Counted from the first letter of the stretch, positions 16,500-24,614 are shown. The stretch is 64,000 nucleotides of DNA from Methanoregula sp. (GCF_023227875.1 NZ_JALOCH010000006.1:62001-126000); one strand, 5' to 3'. Numbers and translations are program-made. Notes: a model not told the origin generated them from the sequence alone.

Positions 16500-17146
16500 C
16501 CGGAAGTTAATACGGTTATGGTATGGTTATGTCCGGAATTTGGGGGGCATTCTCCGGCTTCTCCGAAGGAGAGTCGCACGAAGGCGAAATTTCGCACGCC
16601 AAGGGGTCTCTCCCTGAGGATCGACACCGGAACCTGCTGGAGCCGGGGTGCTCCGGGCGGATGCCAACAGAACGTTGCTGTACATTACCTCACCAATTCC
16701 CGTCATAAAACCCTGATCCGTTCCCGAATAATTACCGTGTTTTTCTGTTTCATTGCCTCTGCCAGAATGGGGGGTGAGGCAAAACGCGTACAACGGGGCA
16801 CGATACGGGGCCGGATTTCTATAGGACAGGGAGGGGTCAAAACGGGGGTGTGTCCGACGGTGGGGGGGTGCATATCGCAGATAGTGTCCTGGAAAGAGTC
16901 CGGGCGTTGGACACTAATCCCCGTATGATATTCGGATGGAATTTTTCACCAAAGAGCTTTTGAAATGTTTAATTGGCAAAAGTTGGGCGCAGAAAGTCGC
17001 ATGCGATCGGGCTGCGGATCGTGGGGTTGGAAGAAGGTGGAAGATCCGGGAAGAATTGGTGAGGGGTAGTATTTTCTGAATTGTAAAAAATTTCCTTCTT
17101 TAGTCAAAATTAATATTAAAATACCAATTGAGCTTATAATCAAACA
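16500..17146. other. Gene-free 645-bp stretch with several palindromes
   Basis: I find no convincing gene. Seen are a perfect GCGAAATTTCGC palindrome near 16577-16588, the stem TAGTGTCC/GGACACTA (16882-16889 and 16909-16916), and TCGCATGCGA near 16997-17006. The left part (16550-16670) is rich in short stems such as TTCTCCGAAGGAGA and CCGG...CCGG. The right end is AT-rich and contains the likely promoter of the next gene (CTTATAAT about ten bases before the ATG, TTAATATTAAAA further up). Confidence 0.4.
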
Positions 17147-18139
17147 ATGGCTGACAGCATAAACGATTCAGCTACAAAGAATGAGACCGACGCACTTCCA
17201 AGTATAAAACCAAATAACGGAATTGGGATTTCCTCGTTGTTTGTAAATTGGTTATTCGTAATTTTAGGATTATTGTACTATGCTTTTCTTATAGAAAATT
17301 GGAATTTGGTTTTTGAGATTTTTAATTGGTTCGAGAATTCAACGTTTATCATCTTAAATTTTTATTCAGTGATCGCCAACTCATTTTCTAAAGTTATATT
17401 AACTGATGTTGCGATTGTGGTTGCTTTCATTTTCGGTATTTTGTATTTGATAATCTCAGTTGAAAGTTATGGCCATATGATATTTTCAAAAGAGAGAAAA
17501 GATGTTAACGCCCAGAATGCAACTATAGCAATTTTTATTTTAACCGTATTCAATGCGTTTTTTTTACTTCCGTTCTGTTGGTATTTATGGTTCGATGCAC
17601 ATCGACCCCTTGAGGCAATAATTAATGGTTCTCTATTTGTTCTTTCATTTGCGTTTGTGTTTTTATTTTCAGATTTTGTAAGAATTATGCAAAATTATTC
17701 TCTTTTGGATGAATTCTGTAAAAAAATCATACCAAATCAAATCGTGTTACCATTTAATCGAACAGATTCACTATTGATTTTGATTAACAACAAAACGAAA
17801 TTTAGAGATATTTCGATTGTGTTAATGACGGTCAGTATTGTTCTTGCGTATATTTGGAATGTTAATTTTCTCTCGTTGATCTATGCTGAATTAATCCTTT
17901 TTTTCTGGATGACAATCATTCTCATGTTGAATTTTCCAGGAGGTCCCATCAAAGGGCCTGTGAATATTATTTTAGATAATGACGAAGTGTTAAATCGTGT
18001 ATTCATTATCGAAGAATCTGAAAACTATATCATGACACTTCATAATGAAATGACAATTCACAATGAGAACGTGGTTAAAAAAATTATGACAGGTTCGATA
18101 GTGTACATCGAACCCTCGAATTTGAAAAATAATAATTAA
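17147..18139 (+). CDS. AT-rich multi-spanning membrane protein, unknown function
   Basis: A 330-residue protein with six or seven hydrophobic segments between about residues 25 and 265 and a soluble C-terminal tail of about 60 residues (from GPVNIILDNDEVLNRV). Base composition is strikingly AT-rich with codons such as AAT, TTA and ATT, quite unlike the GC-rich genes on both sides. I do not recognise the family. Composition and the repeat-rich flank suggest recent transfer. The stop is only six bases from the end of convergent aspC, so insertion was very tight on that side. Confidence 0.75.
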   Translation: MADSINDSATKNETDALPSIKPNNGIGISSLFVNWLFVILGLLYYAFLIENWNLVFEIFNWFENSTFIILNFYSVIANSFSKVILTDVAIVVAFIFGILYLIISVESYGHMIFSKERKDVNAQNATIAIFILTVFNAFFLLPFCWYLWFDAHRPLEAIINGSLFVLSFAFVFLFSDFVRIMQNYSLLDEFCKKIIPNQIVLPFNRTDSLLILINNKTKFRDISIVLMTVSIVLAYIWNVNFLSLIYAELILFFWMTIILMLNFPGGPIKGPVNIILDNDEVLNRVFIIEESENYIMTLHNEMTIHNENVVKKIMTGSIVYIEPSNLKNNN

Positions 18140-18145
18140 AATTCT

Positions 18146-19279
18146 CTACCCAACCGCTTTTATTCGCTGCATCGCCTCTTGCAGCTTCTCCATCGAAGCC
18201 GCGTACGACAACCGGATCCATCCCGGCGCATAGAACGCACTCCCCGGTGTCGCGGCAACATGACCGGCATCAAGCCACCGCGACGCAACCTCCATATCGT
18301 CCCCGTCAACCCGGACAAAAGCATAGAACGCACCCTCGGCCGGTGCAGTCTCGTAGCCCATCGCTTTGAGCTCCCCGATAACGTACTTCCGCCGCTTGTC
18401 GAACTCCTGCCGCATATTCTCGACGCACTGCTGGTCGCCCTTGAGCGCCGCAACCCCGCCCCACATGGCAAAGGTCGTGACCTGGCTGATGGAGTGCTGC
18501 TGCACCTTGGACATCTCGGTGATGATCTGCTTTGGTCCCACCGCGTACCCGAGCCGCCAGCCGGTCATCGCGTAGGCCTTCGAGAAGCCGTTGATGGTGA
18601 TGGTCCGCTGGTGCATATCGCCGATGGCGGCGAGCGAGATATGTTCCTTGCCGTAGATCATCTTCTCGTAGATCTCGTCCGCCATCGCGTAGAGATCATG
18701 GTCCGTGCAGAGATCGGCGATGAGCTGCATGGACTTCTTGTCAAACACAGCGCCCGTGGGATTCGACGGGGAGTTGACGATGATCATCTTGGTATTTTTG
18801 TTGACCTTTTCGAGAAGAGAGTCGTCGAGCTGGAAGGTCTTCTGGTTGATCTCGTGGAAGACCGGCTTTCCGCCCGCGATATGAATGCAGGGCTCGTAGG
18901 AGACCCAGGCCGGCGTGAGGATGATCGCCTCGTCGCCCGGGTTCAGCACGGCTTCGCAGGCCTCGTAGATCGAGTCCTTTGCACCGCAGCCGACAATCAC
19001 CTGCTGCGGAGTGCAGGGGAAATGGTTCTCCCGCTCGATCTTCTCGGCAATAGCGCCCGTCAGCTCCGGGATGCCATTGCTCGGGGCGTAATGTGTCTCG
19101 CCGCGCTTCAGCGCATCAATGCAGGCATCCGTGATATGCTGCGGGGTGGCGAAGTCCGGTTCGCCGATCGAGAGGCTGATGACATCGATCCCCTCGCGCT
19201 GCATCGACTTCGCCTTGTTGGAGATGGCGATCGTTGCCGACTCGGTGACGCCGGCGATCTTCACCGACAGGGGTTTCAT
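18146..19279 (-). CDS. Pyridoxal-phosphate aminotransferase class I/II, aspartate aminotransferase-like
   Basis: A 377-residue fold-type I aminotransferase with the PLP lysine K234 in NGFSKAYAMTGWRLGY, the substrate Arg in the C-terminal APGWIRLSYA, and conserved NSPSNPTG and DEIYEKMIY. The group Ib aspartate/aromatic aminotransferases look like this. Aspartate or a broad amino-acid range is the best guess. Its start overlaps the stop of ribH by four bases (ATGA), so it is the last gene of a run of four genes with riboflavin enzymes. The link may be only shared expression. Confidence 0.9.
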   Translation of the reverse strand: MKPLSVKIAGVTESATIAISNKAKSMQREGIDVISLSIGEPDFATPQHITDACIDALKRGETHYAPSNGIPELTGAIAEKIERENHFPCTPQQVIVGCGAKDSIYEACEAVLNPGDEAIILTPAWVSYEPCIHIAGGKPVFHEINQKTFQLDDSLLEKVNKNTKMIIVNSPSNPTGAVFDKKSMQLIADLCTDHDLYAMADEIYEKMIYGKEHISLAAIGDMHQRTITINGFSKAYAMTGWRLGYAVGPKQIITEMSKVQQHSISQVTTFAMWGGVAALKGDQQCVENMRQEFDKRRKYVIGELKAMGYETAPAEGAFYAFVRVDGDDMEVASRWLDAGHVAATPGSAFYAPGWIRLSYAASMEKLQEAMQRIKAVG

Positions 19280-19695
19280 CTCAACCGTTTGACCATCTTG
19301 ATGGCTGACTCAACGGCCCGCTTTGCGTAATCCATCCGCTCAGTTGCCTCAAGCCGGGTCATGCCGGGCCCGGAGATGCCGAGTGCTACCGGCTTGCCGA
19401 ACTCTAATGAGAGATCGATGATCTTCCGGGCTGCGTGCTGCACTACGATCTCGTCGTGTTGGGTGGCGCCCTCGATAACGCAGCCGATCGTGACGACTGC
19501 GTCCACCTTACCGGCGGTCAGCAGTTTCTTGATCGCAAGCGGCATGTCGTATGCCCCGGGGACATACATGGTCTCGGTCACTTCTGCACCGAGGAATGCG
19601 GCATGTTCGCGGCCTTCAATCTCCATCATGTACGTGATGTCGCGGTTGAACTCCGCGACAACGAATCCAAGTTTTATCGGGTTGGTATCACACAT
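19276..19695 (-). CDS. ribH: 6,7-dimethyl-8-ribityllumazine synthase
   Basis: A 139-residue lumazine synthase of typical archaeal length. It condenses ribityl-aminouracil with dihydroxybutanone phosphate. Visible family features are FVVAEFNRDIT at the N-terminus, VPGAYDMPLAIKKL, and IEGATQHDEIV with the catalytic His at about residue 80. The final ISGPGMTRLEATERM is conserved in archaeal members. It lies 50 bases downstream of ribC, and the two catalyse consecutive steps. The products feed FMN, FAD and, through the same pyrimidine precursor, F420. Confidence 0.95.
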   Translation of the reverse strand: MCDTNPIKLGFVVAEFNRDITYMMEIEGREHAAFLGAEVTETMYVPGAYDMPLAIKKLLTAGKVDAVVTIGCVIEGATQHDEIVVQHAARKIIDLSLEFGKPVALGISGPGMTRLEATERMDYAKRAVESAIKMVKRLR

Positions 19696-19745
19696 AGCAG
19701 ATCATCTCTTTTTTATTGAACTTCATAAATCCGTTGGCTTTTGCC

Positions 19746-20207
19746 CTAGCGGCGGGCCGGTCCGGCGTCGGCGAATCCCTGCCGCTGACCGGTGCCGGCC
19801 TCTTTCTCCAGCTCTTTTGGGTGGAGCACGAGTTTTACGGCATTCACCGCATGCTCGCGGGTGCGCTGCTCCATGAGCCACGCGAGCTCGCGGTCATCCT
19901 TCGCCTCGTCCTCGTGGACAAAGACCTCGATGATGTGCGTGTTCGTCATGAGCTGGCACATGATAAGGCCCTGCGAGGCCTCGTGGGCGCACATCTTATC
20001 CTTATCCTTGCCCCCGGGCATGCCGAGCGCCATGACGATCTCGCACCGGCGTTCTTCTATCAGTTTCTTGCAGGCCACCGGCAGGTCCTTGATCCCGGGC
20101 ACCGTAACCCGTTCGATGGCTACACTTGCATGCTTCTTGAGCTCATCGACAGCGATGGCTCCCATGTTGACGCGCGAGAAGGTGGTATCGGCAACGCCCA
20201 CCCTCAT
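19746..20207 (-). CDS. ribC: Riboflavin synthase, archaeal type
   Basis: A 153-residue archaeal riboflavin synthase, related to lumazine synthase and unlike the bacterial trimeric enzyme. It disproportionates two lumazine molecules to riboflavin. Typical blocks are MRVGVADTTFSRVNMG, VTVPGIKDLPVACKKLIEE, VMALGMPGGKDKDKMCAHEASQGL and FVHEDEAKDD. The C-terminal tail (KEAGTGQRQGFADAGPARR) is low in conservation. Its start overlaps the aminotransferase upstream by four bases. A strong marker for an archaeal genome. Confidence 0.96.
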   Translation of the reverse strand: MRVGVADTTFSRVNMGAIAVDELKKHASVAIERVTVPGIKDLPVACKKLIEERRCEIVMALGMPGGKDKDKMCAHEASQGLIMCQLMTNTHIIEVFVHEDEAKDDRELAWLMEQRTREHAVNAVKLVLHPKELEKEAGTGQRQGFADAGPARR

Positions 20208-21334
20208 CCCAGCACCTCGCCCGCGGCCTGGACGCCGTCACCCTGCAGTTTGTACCCACATTTCTTCAGGGCAATCTGGGTTGCCGCAAGGGTAGCGAGG
20301 ATCTCCGGTGCGCTGACCGCGCCCATGCTCCCGATACGGAAGATCTTCCCCTTCAGGTGGTCCTGGCCGCCGGCGATGACGATCCCCATCTTCTTGATGG
20401 CGGCCCGCATCTCGTCATCCTTGACACCGGCGGGATACTCGATTGCGGTGACCGTTGACGAGTAGTTGTGTAATGCATCGATCTTCGGGAAGAGGTTAAG
20501 GCCCCATGCCTTTGCCGCTGCCTGCACGGCCCCGGACATCTTCTTGTGCCGGGCGATCCGTGCAGGGAGTCCTTCCTCTTCGATGATCAGGCAGGCCTCG
20601 CGGAGCGCAAGGAAAAGCGGCACCGCGGGGGTGTAGGGAGTCTCCATCGGCGTTCCGCCCGCGCTCTTCCGGTATGCCGCAAGGTCGAGGTAGAACGGCG
20701 GGTTCTTGGTCATCCGATCCCATGCCCGGCTGCTCACCGAGACCATGGCAAGACCTGCAGGTGCGGCAAAACACTTCTGCGAGCCGGTGATGGCGATATC
20801 GACACCCCACTTGTCGACCTCGACCGTGTCACCGCCGATGGAGGTTATGCCGTCCATGATGAAGAGGGCGTCGTGCTTCCGGCAGAGCTTGCCGATCTCT
20901 TCTGCCGGGTTCTTGATACCGGCCGACGTCTCGTTGTGGATGAGCGTGACGACAGTTGCGCCGGCCTCGAGCTGGGCCTTGAGCGCTTCAAGGTTGACCG
21001 GTGTGCCCCACTCGGACTTGATCTCGTGCGCCTTCCCGTAGCGCTGGCTGATCTTATAGAGCCGCTCGCCGAACTTCCCGTTGACGATACAGGCGATATC
21101 CTTGTCCCGTCCTACGTTTGCAATCGCGGCTTCCATGCCGGCCGTGCCGGAACCGCTGATAACAACAAGGTCGTTCTTCGTTGCAAACGTGTTCTTGAGG
21201 ACACGCACACAGTCGGCATACGCGGCACCGAACTCGGGGCTGCGGTGGTTTATTGCCTGACGCGACATTGCGAACCTGACCCGTTCCGGCATCGGCACCG
21301 GGCCCGGCAGCATCAGGAGTAGTTCTTTTTCCAT
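20204..21334 (-). CDS. Class V aminotransferase (alanine-glyoxylate / serine-pyruvate type)
   Basis: A 376-residue PLP protein beginning MEKELLLMLPGPVPMPERV, the standard opening of archaeal alanine-glyoxylate-like aminotransferases. The PLP lysine is K187 in TGSQKCFAAPAG. GSGTAGMEAAI binds the cofactor phosphate. In methanogens members of this family have been linked to several routes, including alanine or serine metabolism, and the exact substrate is unclear. The open frame reaches 21520, but it would run through purE on the other strand, so the ATG at 21334 is right. First gene of the rib run. Confidence 0.88.
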   Translation of the reverse strand: MEKELLLMLPGPVPMPERVRFAMSRQAINHRSPEFGAAYADCVRVLKNTFATKNDLVVISGSGTAGMEAAIANVGRDKDIACIVNGKFGERLYKISQRYGKAHEIKSEWGTPVNLEALKAQLEAGATVVTLIHNETSAGIKNPAEEIGKLCRKHDALFIMDGITSIGGDTVEVDKWGVDIAITGSQKCFAAPAGLAMVSVSSRAWDRMTKNPPFYLDLAAYRKSAGGTPMETPYTPAVPLFLALREACLIIEEEGLPARIARHKKMSGAVQAAAKAWGLNLFPKIDALHNYSSTVTAIEYPAGVKDDEMRAAIKKMGIVIAGGQDHLKGKIFRIGSMGAVSAPEILATLAATQIALKKCGYKLQGDGVQAAGEVLG

Positions 21335-21380
21335 GTGAATCTGCTCATAGTATTTTAATATAGACGCAATATAAGTTTGG
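21335..21380. promoter_or_regulatory. 46-bp divergent promoter between the aminotransferase and purE
   Basis: The whole intergenic space is 46 bp and contains TATTTTAATATAG (21350-21362) and CAATATAAG (21366-21374). One serves each direction, so the two core promoters must overlap or interleave. Both messages are likely leaderless or nearly so. Confidence 0.5.
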
Positions 21381-21782
21381 ATGGCAGATATGGCAGACGT
21401 AGCTATTATATCCGGGTCCGCCTCCGACGCGGCAATCACCGACAAGGTGAAGAAGGTTCTCGACGCAAACGGCATCTCGTACGATGCCCGGATCCTCTCC
21501 GCACACCGCGATCCTGACAAGCTCGATGCCTACCTCAAGACCAGCACCTGCAAGGTCTATATCGCCATTGCCGGGCTCTCGGCAGCGCTTCCTGGTGTCA
21601 TTGCGTCAAAGTCCGACAAGCCGGTCATCGGCGTGCCTGTCAGCGGGACACTGAACGGCATGGACTCCCTGCTCTCCATTGCCCAGATGCCAAAAGGTGT
21701 GCCGGTCGCCTGCGTTGGCGTGGACAACGGTGATAACGCCGCGTGGCTGGCGATCCGGATCCTGAAGTTATCAAAGAATTAG
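21381..21782 (+). CDS. purE: N5-carboxyaminoimidazole ribonucleotide mutase / AIR carboxylase, PurE
   Basis: A 133-residue PurE-family protein that forms CAIR in purine synthesis. Motifs are ISGSASD at the N-terminus, the phosphate-binding LSAHRDPDKL, AGLSAALPGVIAS and PVSGTLNGMDSLLSIAQMP. Start may be at 21381 or at the ATG three codons later (21390). The length is somewhat below bacterial PurE, but all core blocks are present. The terminal 38 codons are duplicated in diverged form at 22839-22961, marking a recombination event at this gene's end. Confidence 0.94.
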   Translation: MADMADVAIISGSASDAAITDKVKKVLDANGISYDARILSAHRDPDKLDAYLKTSTCKVYIAIAGLSAALPGVIASKSDKPVIGVPVSGTLNGMDSLLSIAQMPKGVPVACVGVDNGDNAAWLAIRILKLSKN

Positions 21783-21796
21783 AATCGTTTTAAAAA

Positions 21797-22023
21797 TTCT
21801 ACTCTGTAGAAATCCATTTTGATGATATTATGCCCCCCCTATGCACCACCTTGTCACACGAGGGGGACAGGGCGCATTGGGATAGGACGAGGTTGGTTAC
21901 CGGCAATACGTCGTCATCCCACCAGGGAATGCCCCAGCGGGGGGGCAAAACCCCCGAGAGCGTCTGATCTTTCTGAATGGTTTCTACAGAGCAGAAAATT
22001 CCTCAAATGATCATGATATTATG
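21797..22023. mobile_element. Small element with inverted ends (MITE-like) after purE
   Basis: TTCTACTCTGTAGAAA (21797-21812) matches, in inverse orientation, TTTCTACAGAGCAGAA (21981-21996) at 15 of 16 positions, and weaker similarity continues inward (CCATT). TGATATTATG occurs inside the left end (21823-21832) and again just outside the right end (22014-22023). The 200-bp interval has no credible frame and holds further stems such as CAGCGGGGGGGCAAAACCCCC. It sits just 14 bases after the purE stop. Confidence 0.5.
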
Positions 22024-22062
22024 TAATCGGGTTTTATGAAAAAGACAAACGGAGAAATATAA

Positions 22063-22839
22063 ATGACTGTTTTTCAATATAAAAAATCAAAAAAATACAC
22101 TGATTATGATACAATCTATGAGCAAAGCAGCGGTCCGGGTGGGCTGCAGCTTGCCGAATTTATTGCTGAAAAAATGAAGCTTGCGGCGGGCAAAAAACTA
22201 CTGGATGTTGGCTCAAACCGTGGCTATCAAACGTGTTTTCTGGCAAAAGAGTATCGTGTATTTGCCGTTGGTATCGATCCATGGGATGACAGGATGCAGG
22301 GCAATCCCATGGTCGACCATTTACAAAAGAATGCTCAACACTGGAATGTTGAAAATTCCATTCTGGGAATAAAAACCGGTGTCCCGGATACGCATTTTGC
22401 TTCCGGTTCCTTTGATTATGTGTATTCGACAACCGCCCTTGAGATGGTCCGGGTATCTCAGGGTATCGAAGGGTACATGGAGTGCCTGAAAGAAATTTAT
22501 CGTGTATTAAAACCTGGTGGAACGTTTGGTCTGGGTGAACCAATGCACATTGATGTTGAGATCCCTCCGGATCTTGAGCCGTATGTATCTAGTGGAGAAT
22601 ATTCATGGAAAAAGTGCTTCAGAAGTCTCCGCGAGACCTCCGAACTGGTAAGTCTGGCAGGTTTTGAGATCACCGAATCCGGGTACGCTCCTGATGCTCA
22701 CCAGTGGTGGATATCGTATGCCAGACATGATCCTTTCTGCAAACAAAGGCCGGAAGAGGATCCGAAAACTCTTGAGGTAGACAGAGGTCGCTGGACAAGT
22801 TTTGGATATATTATCAGTAAAAAGCCAATAACCTCATAA
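22063..22839 (+). CDS. SAM-dependent methyltransferase inserted downstream of purE
   Basis: A 258-residue class I methyltransferase with motif I KLLDVGSNRGYQTCFLA (about residues 45-61), FAVGIDPWDD, and the post-motif YRVLKPGGTFGLGEPMH. The conserved Trp/His-rich C-terminus (APDAHQWWISYARHDPF) is distinctive, but I cannot name a substrate. It is more AT-rich than purE and many neighbours. The gene is flanked by the intact purE end and by a second purE 3' fragment, which implies it arrived in one recombination event. A GGAGAAATATAA leader supplies a ribosome-binding site. Confidence 0.82.
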   Translation: MTVFQYKKSKKYTDYDTIYEQSSGPGGLQLAEFIAEKMKLAAGKKLLDVGSNRGYQTCFLAKEYRVFAVGIDPWDDRMQGNPMVDHLQKNAQHWNVENSILGIKTGVPDTHFASGSFDYVYSTTALEMVRVSQGIEGYMECLKEIYRVLKPGGTFGLGEPMHIDVEIPPDLEPYVSSGEYSWKKCFRSLRETSELVSLAGFEITESGYAPDAHQWWISYARHDPFCKQRPEEDPKTLEVDRGRWTSFGYIISKKPITS

Positions 22840-22961
22840 TGAGCGATCTGCTCTCGATTGCCCGGATGCCAAAAAGGGTGCCGGTTGCCTGCGTTGGCGT
22901 GGACAATGGCGACAATGCCGCGTGGCTCGCGATCCGGATCCTGAAGCTGTCAAAGAAATAA
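22839..22961 (+). pseudogene. Orphan copy of the purE 3' end
   Basis: This stretch encodes DLLSIARMPKRVPVACVGV and onward to AIRILKLSKK-stop, matching the last 38 codons of purE. By my count 100 of 114 aligned bases agree, and most changes are at third positions. It begins exactly after the methyltransferase stop. With only a PurE tail it cannot be active. Mostly synonymous divergence points to an origin from a related strain rather than a fresh internal duplication, or to decay under former selection. Confidence 0.85.
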
Positions 22962-22984
22962 CCGGATAAAAAAGTTCACCGGAA

Positions 22985-23728
22985 TTATTTTGCATGTTTC
23001 CGGGCTTTTCGTCTCGCTTTTCTCCCATGCGGGCATACCCATACGCACAGCCCGCAGACCGCAGCGACACCCCCGCTCTTCTCAAGTTCCTTGTAGTAAC
23101 GGTCGCATGCCGCAGCATCGAACCGGGCCTCGCGGGGCTCATCGTGAGAGAAAGTCCTGCCGGTAAATGCCTGGACCGGGCAGATATCGACACACTCCGT
23201 ACACTTCCCGCACCGTGGTTTCATAGGAGATCCGGTCGGTGTGAGAGGGGCATCGGTAAGGACCGTGACCCACCGGACTCTCGGCCCGTGGTCCGGGGTC
23301 ACGAGCAGGCAGCTCTTCCCGATCCAGCCAAGCCCGGCCATATGTGCCGCGAGTTTCTGGGAGAAGATTCCGCAGAAGTGCTCATCGTCCGTGCGCTTGG
23401 ATGCAGGAACAGGGAATGCCCCATGGCCCTCCCGCTGGAGGACATTTGCAACACGGAGCGCGATCTGGTCGAGGGCGGTGTTGACAACGTCATAGGTGGT
23501 GTGACGGTACAGGATTGCCCCTTCTTTGTCTTTCTCCGGCAGGAGGTCAACAACGCTATCCTGAAGCCGTATCCCCATCACAACTCCCCGCGGGTACCTG
23601 CCGGCCCGCTCCCCTCCCTGCGCATGGATGAAGTCATGGGCCAGGGTGAGATCCGCGATACCAACGTAGTCGGCGCCGAGCGTCAGGGCAAGCGACCGGA
23701 CCTGGCTGGCAATATCCTGTGATATCAT
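22985..23728 (-). CDS. 4Fe-4S double-cluster protein, QueG-like (epoxyqueuosine reductase family)
   Basis: A 247-residue protein with N-terminal cobalamin-binding-like fold (GADYVGIADLTLA; GWIGKSCLLVTPDHGPRVRWV) and a C-terminal ferredoxin domain with Cys runs CGKCTECVDICP and CGLCVWVCPHG. The order resembles QueG and related reductive-dehalogenase-like proteins, though it is shorter and its real substrate in archaea is unknown. Archaea normally use archaeosine rather than queuosine, so do not transfer the QueG reaction. It is a single gene after a 139-base gap from the upstream methyltransferase. Confidence 0.82.
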   Translation of the reverse strand: MISQDIASQVRSLALTLGADYVGIADLTLAHDFIHAQGGERAGRYPRGVVMGIRLQDSVVDLLPEKDKEGAILYRHTTYDVVNTALDQIALRVANVLQREGHGAFPVPASKRTDDEHFCGIFSQKLAAHMAGLGWIGKSCLLVTPDHGPRVRWVTVLTDAPLTPTGSPMKPRCGKCTECVDICPVQAFTGRTFSHDEPREARFDAAACDRYYKELEKSGGVAAVCGLCVWVCPHGRKARRKARKHAK

Positions 23729-23793
23729 TATGTACCTGAGGGCTGTACAGGCATTTTACGATGGTGGTCAGAATAAAAAAAGAAACCGGTGAG

Positions 23794-23821
23794 GGGCTTG
23801 AGCATACTGAGTGCTCAGCCC
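23794..23821. repeat. Intergenic stem-loop
   Basis: GGGCTTGAGCA (23794-23804) pairs with TGCTCAGCCC (23812-23821), with one bulged T and a seven-base loop. It follows the decamer GGTGAGGGGC (23788-23797), which also precedes the hairpin cluster at 45450. It may terminate or process the upstream methyltransferase message, or belong to a dispersed repeat family. Confidence 0.45.
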
Positions 23822-23867
23822 ACTGCATGAAGAAGTCCCGCCACCACTGACCGGACCTGCTCCTTTT

Positions 23868-24614
23868 TCAGACCTTCTGCATCACGAAGAACGTGTACCC
23901 GTAATACCGTTTGTATTTCCGGAACATTTCGGCCTCGTGCTCAAAAGCATCGAGAAGGGCTGCATTGCCGGGATCCGATCCGTGCGTCTTCCGGAGCTCC
24001 GCGATCCGGGCCAGCATCGGGACATGGTAGTTATCCCACCACCCGGCATCCGGCAGCCGGTAGGTTGCGACGAGCCTGAGCCCGGTCCGCTTTACCCGTT
24101 CCTTCATCTCCTCTTCGGACACCGGGAGGTATCCCTCGCTCTCCCACCATTTCACAAGCTCGGCGGGAGGGTTGGGCTCGAACCAGTCTGCATCGGACAC
24201 GACCATGTACCCACCCTGTTTCAGGAGCGGTTTCCAGGCCCGGAGCCCTGCCTCGAACCCGACAATGAAGATCGCCCCTTCGGACCATATGAGGTCGAAC
24301 TGACCCGGCTCAAAGGGGAGGGCATCCATCGAGGCATTCACGGTCCGGATCCTTCCCTGCAGGCCGGCTTTCCCGGCCCGGGCGTTGAGCATGTCCAGGA
24401 ACGGCTGGTGGTTGTCCACCGCGGTGATCGTTCCGGTGGTGAGGGTGGCAAGGTCCCGGGTCTGGGTCCCGCTGCCGCACCCGACATCGAGGATCTTCGC
24501 GTCATCCGGAAGAGGGGGAAGAAGTGAGAACACTTTCTTTGTCGCACCTGCACAGCCCGGGCCCTGCCGGGGGAGGGATTCGAACACCTGGTAAAAAAAC
24601 GGAGGTAGTTGCAT
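23868..24614 (-). CDS. Class I SAM-dependent methyltransferase
   Basis: A 248-residue methyltransferase with motif I ILDVGCGSGTQTRDLA at about residues 41-56, acidic motif II TAVDNHQPFLDML, and IWSEGAIFIVGFEAGLRAW. WKPLLKQGGYMVVSDADWF is the usual post-motif region. The C-terminus (EMFRKYKRYYGYTFFVMQKV) resembles several small-molecule methyltransferases. Substrate unknown. It starts MQLPPFFYQVFESLPRQGPG. No clear operon partner. Confidence 0.83.
   Translation of the reverse strand: MQLPPFFYQVFESLPRQGPGCAGATKKVFSLLPPLPDDAKILDVGCGSGTQTRDLATLTTGTITAVDNHQPFLDMLNARAGKAGLQGRIRTVNASMDALPFEPGQFDLIWSEGAIFIVGFEAGLRAWKPLLKQGGYMVVSDADWFEPNPPAELVKWWESEGYLPVSEEEMKERVKRTGLRLVATYRLPDAGWWDNYHVPMLARIAELRKTHGSDPGNAALLDAFEHEAEMFRKYKRYYGYTFFVMQKV

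Noticed and set aside
16518..16928. 136-codon open frame on the plus strand
   Set aside because: Composition is unlike the neighbours, no domain or ribosome-binding site, and it coincides with the stem-rich segment. Kept as non-coding.
18179..19330. 383-codon frame antisense to aspC
   Set aside because: The opposite strand encodes a clear aminotransferase. The frame is Arg/Asp/Leu-rich shadow sequence. The same applies to long frames opposite ech genes (45873-47282), the fused antiporter (42442-43497) and hppA (51144-52184).
22839..22961. Short gene for a 40-residue PurE-like protein
   Set aside because: Only the terminal part of PurE is encoded, without the phosphate-binding and catalytic blocks. 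A stranded gene fragment explains it better.
21783..22961. Integrative element with integrase at purE
   Set aside because: The gene-end duplication resembles an attachment-site scar, but no integrase or recombinase gene is present within the interval.
24575..24595. GGATTCGAAC string resembling a tRNA T-arm
   Set aside because: It lies inside the methyltransferase coding sequence and no acceptor, D or anticodon stem can be formed around it.
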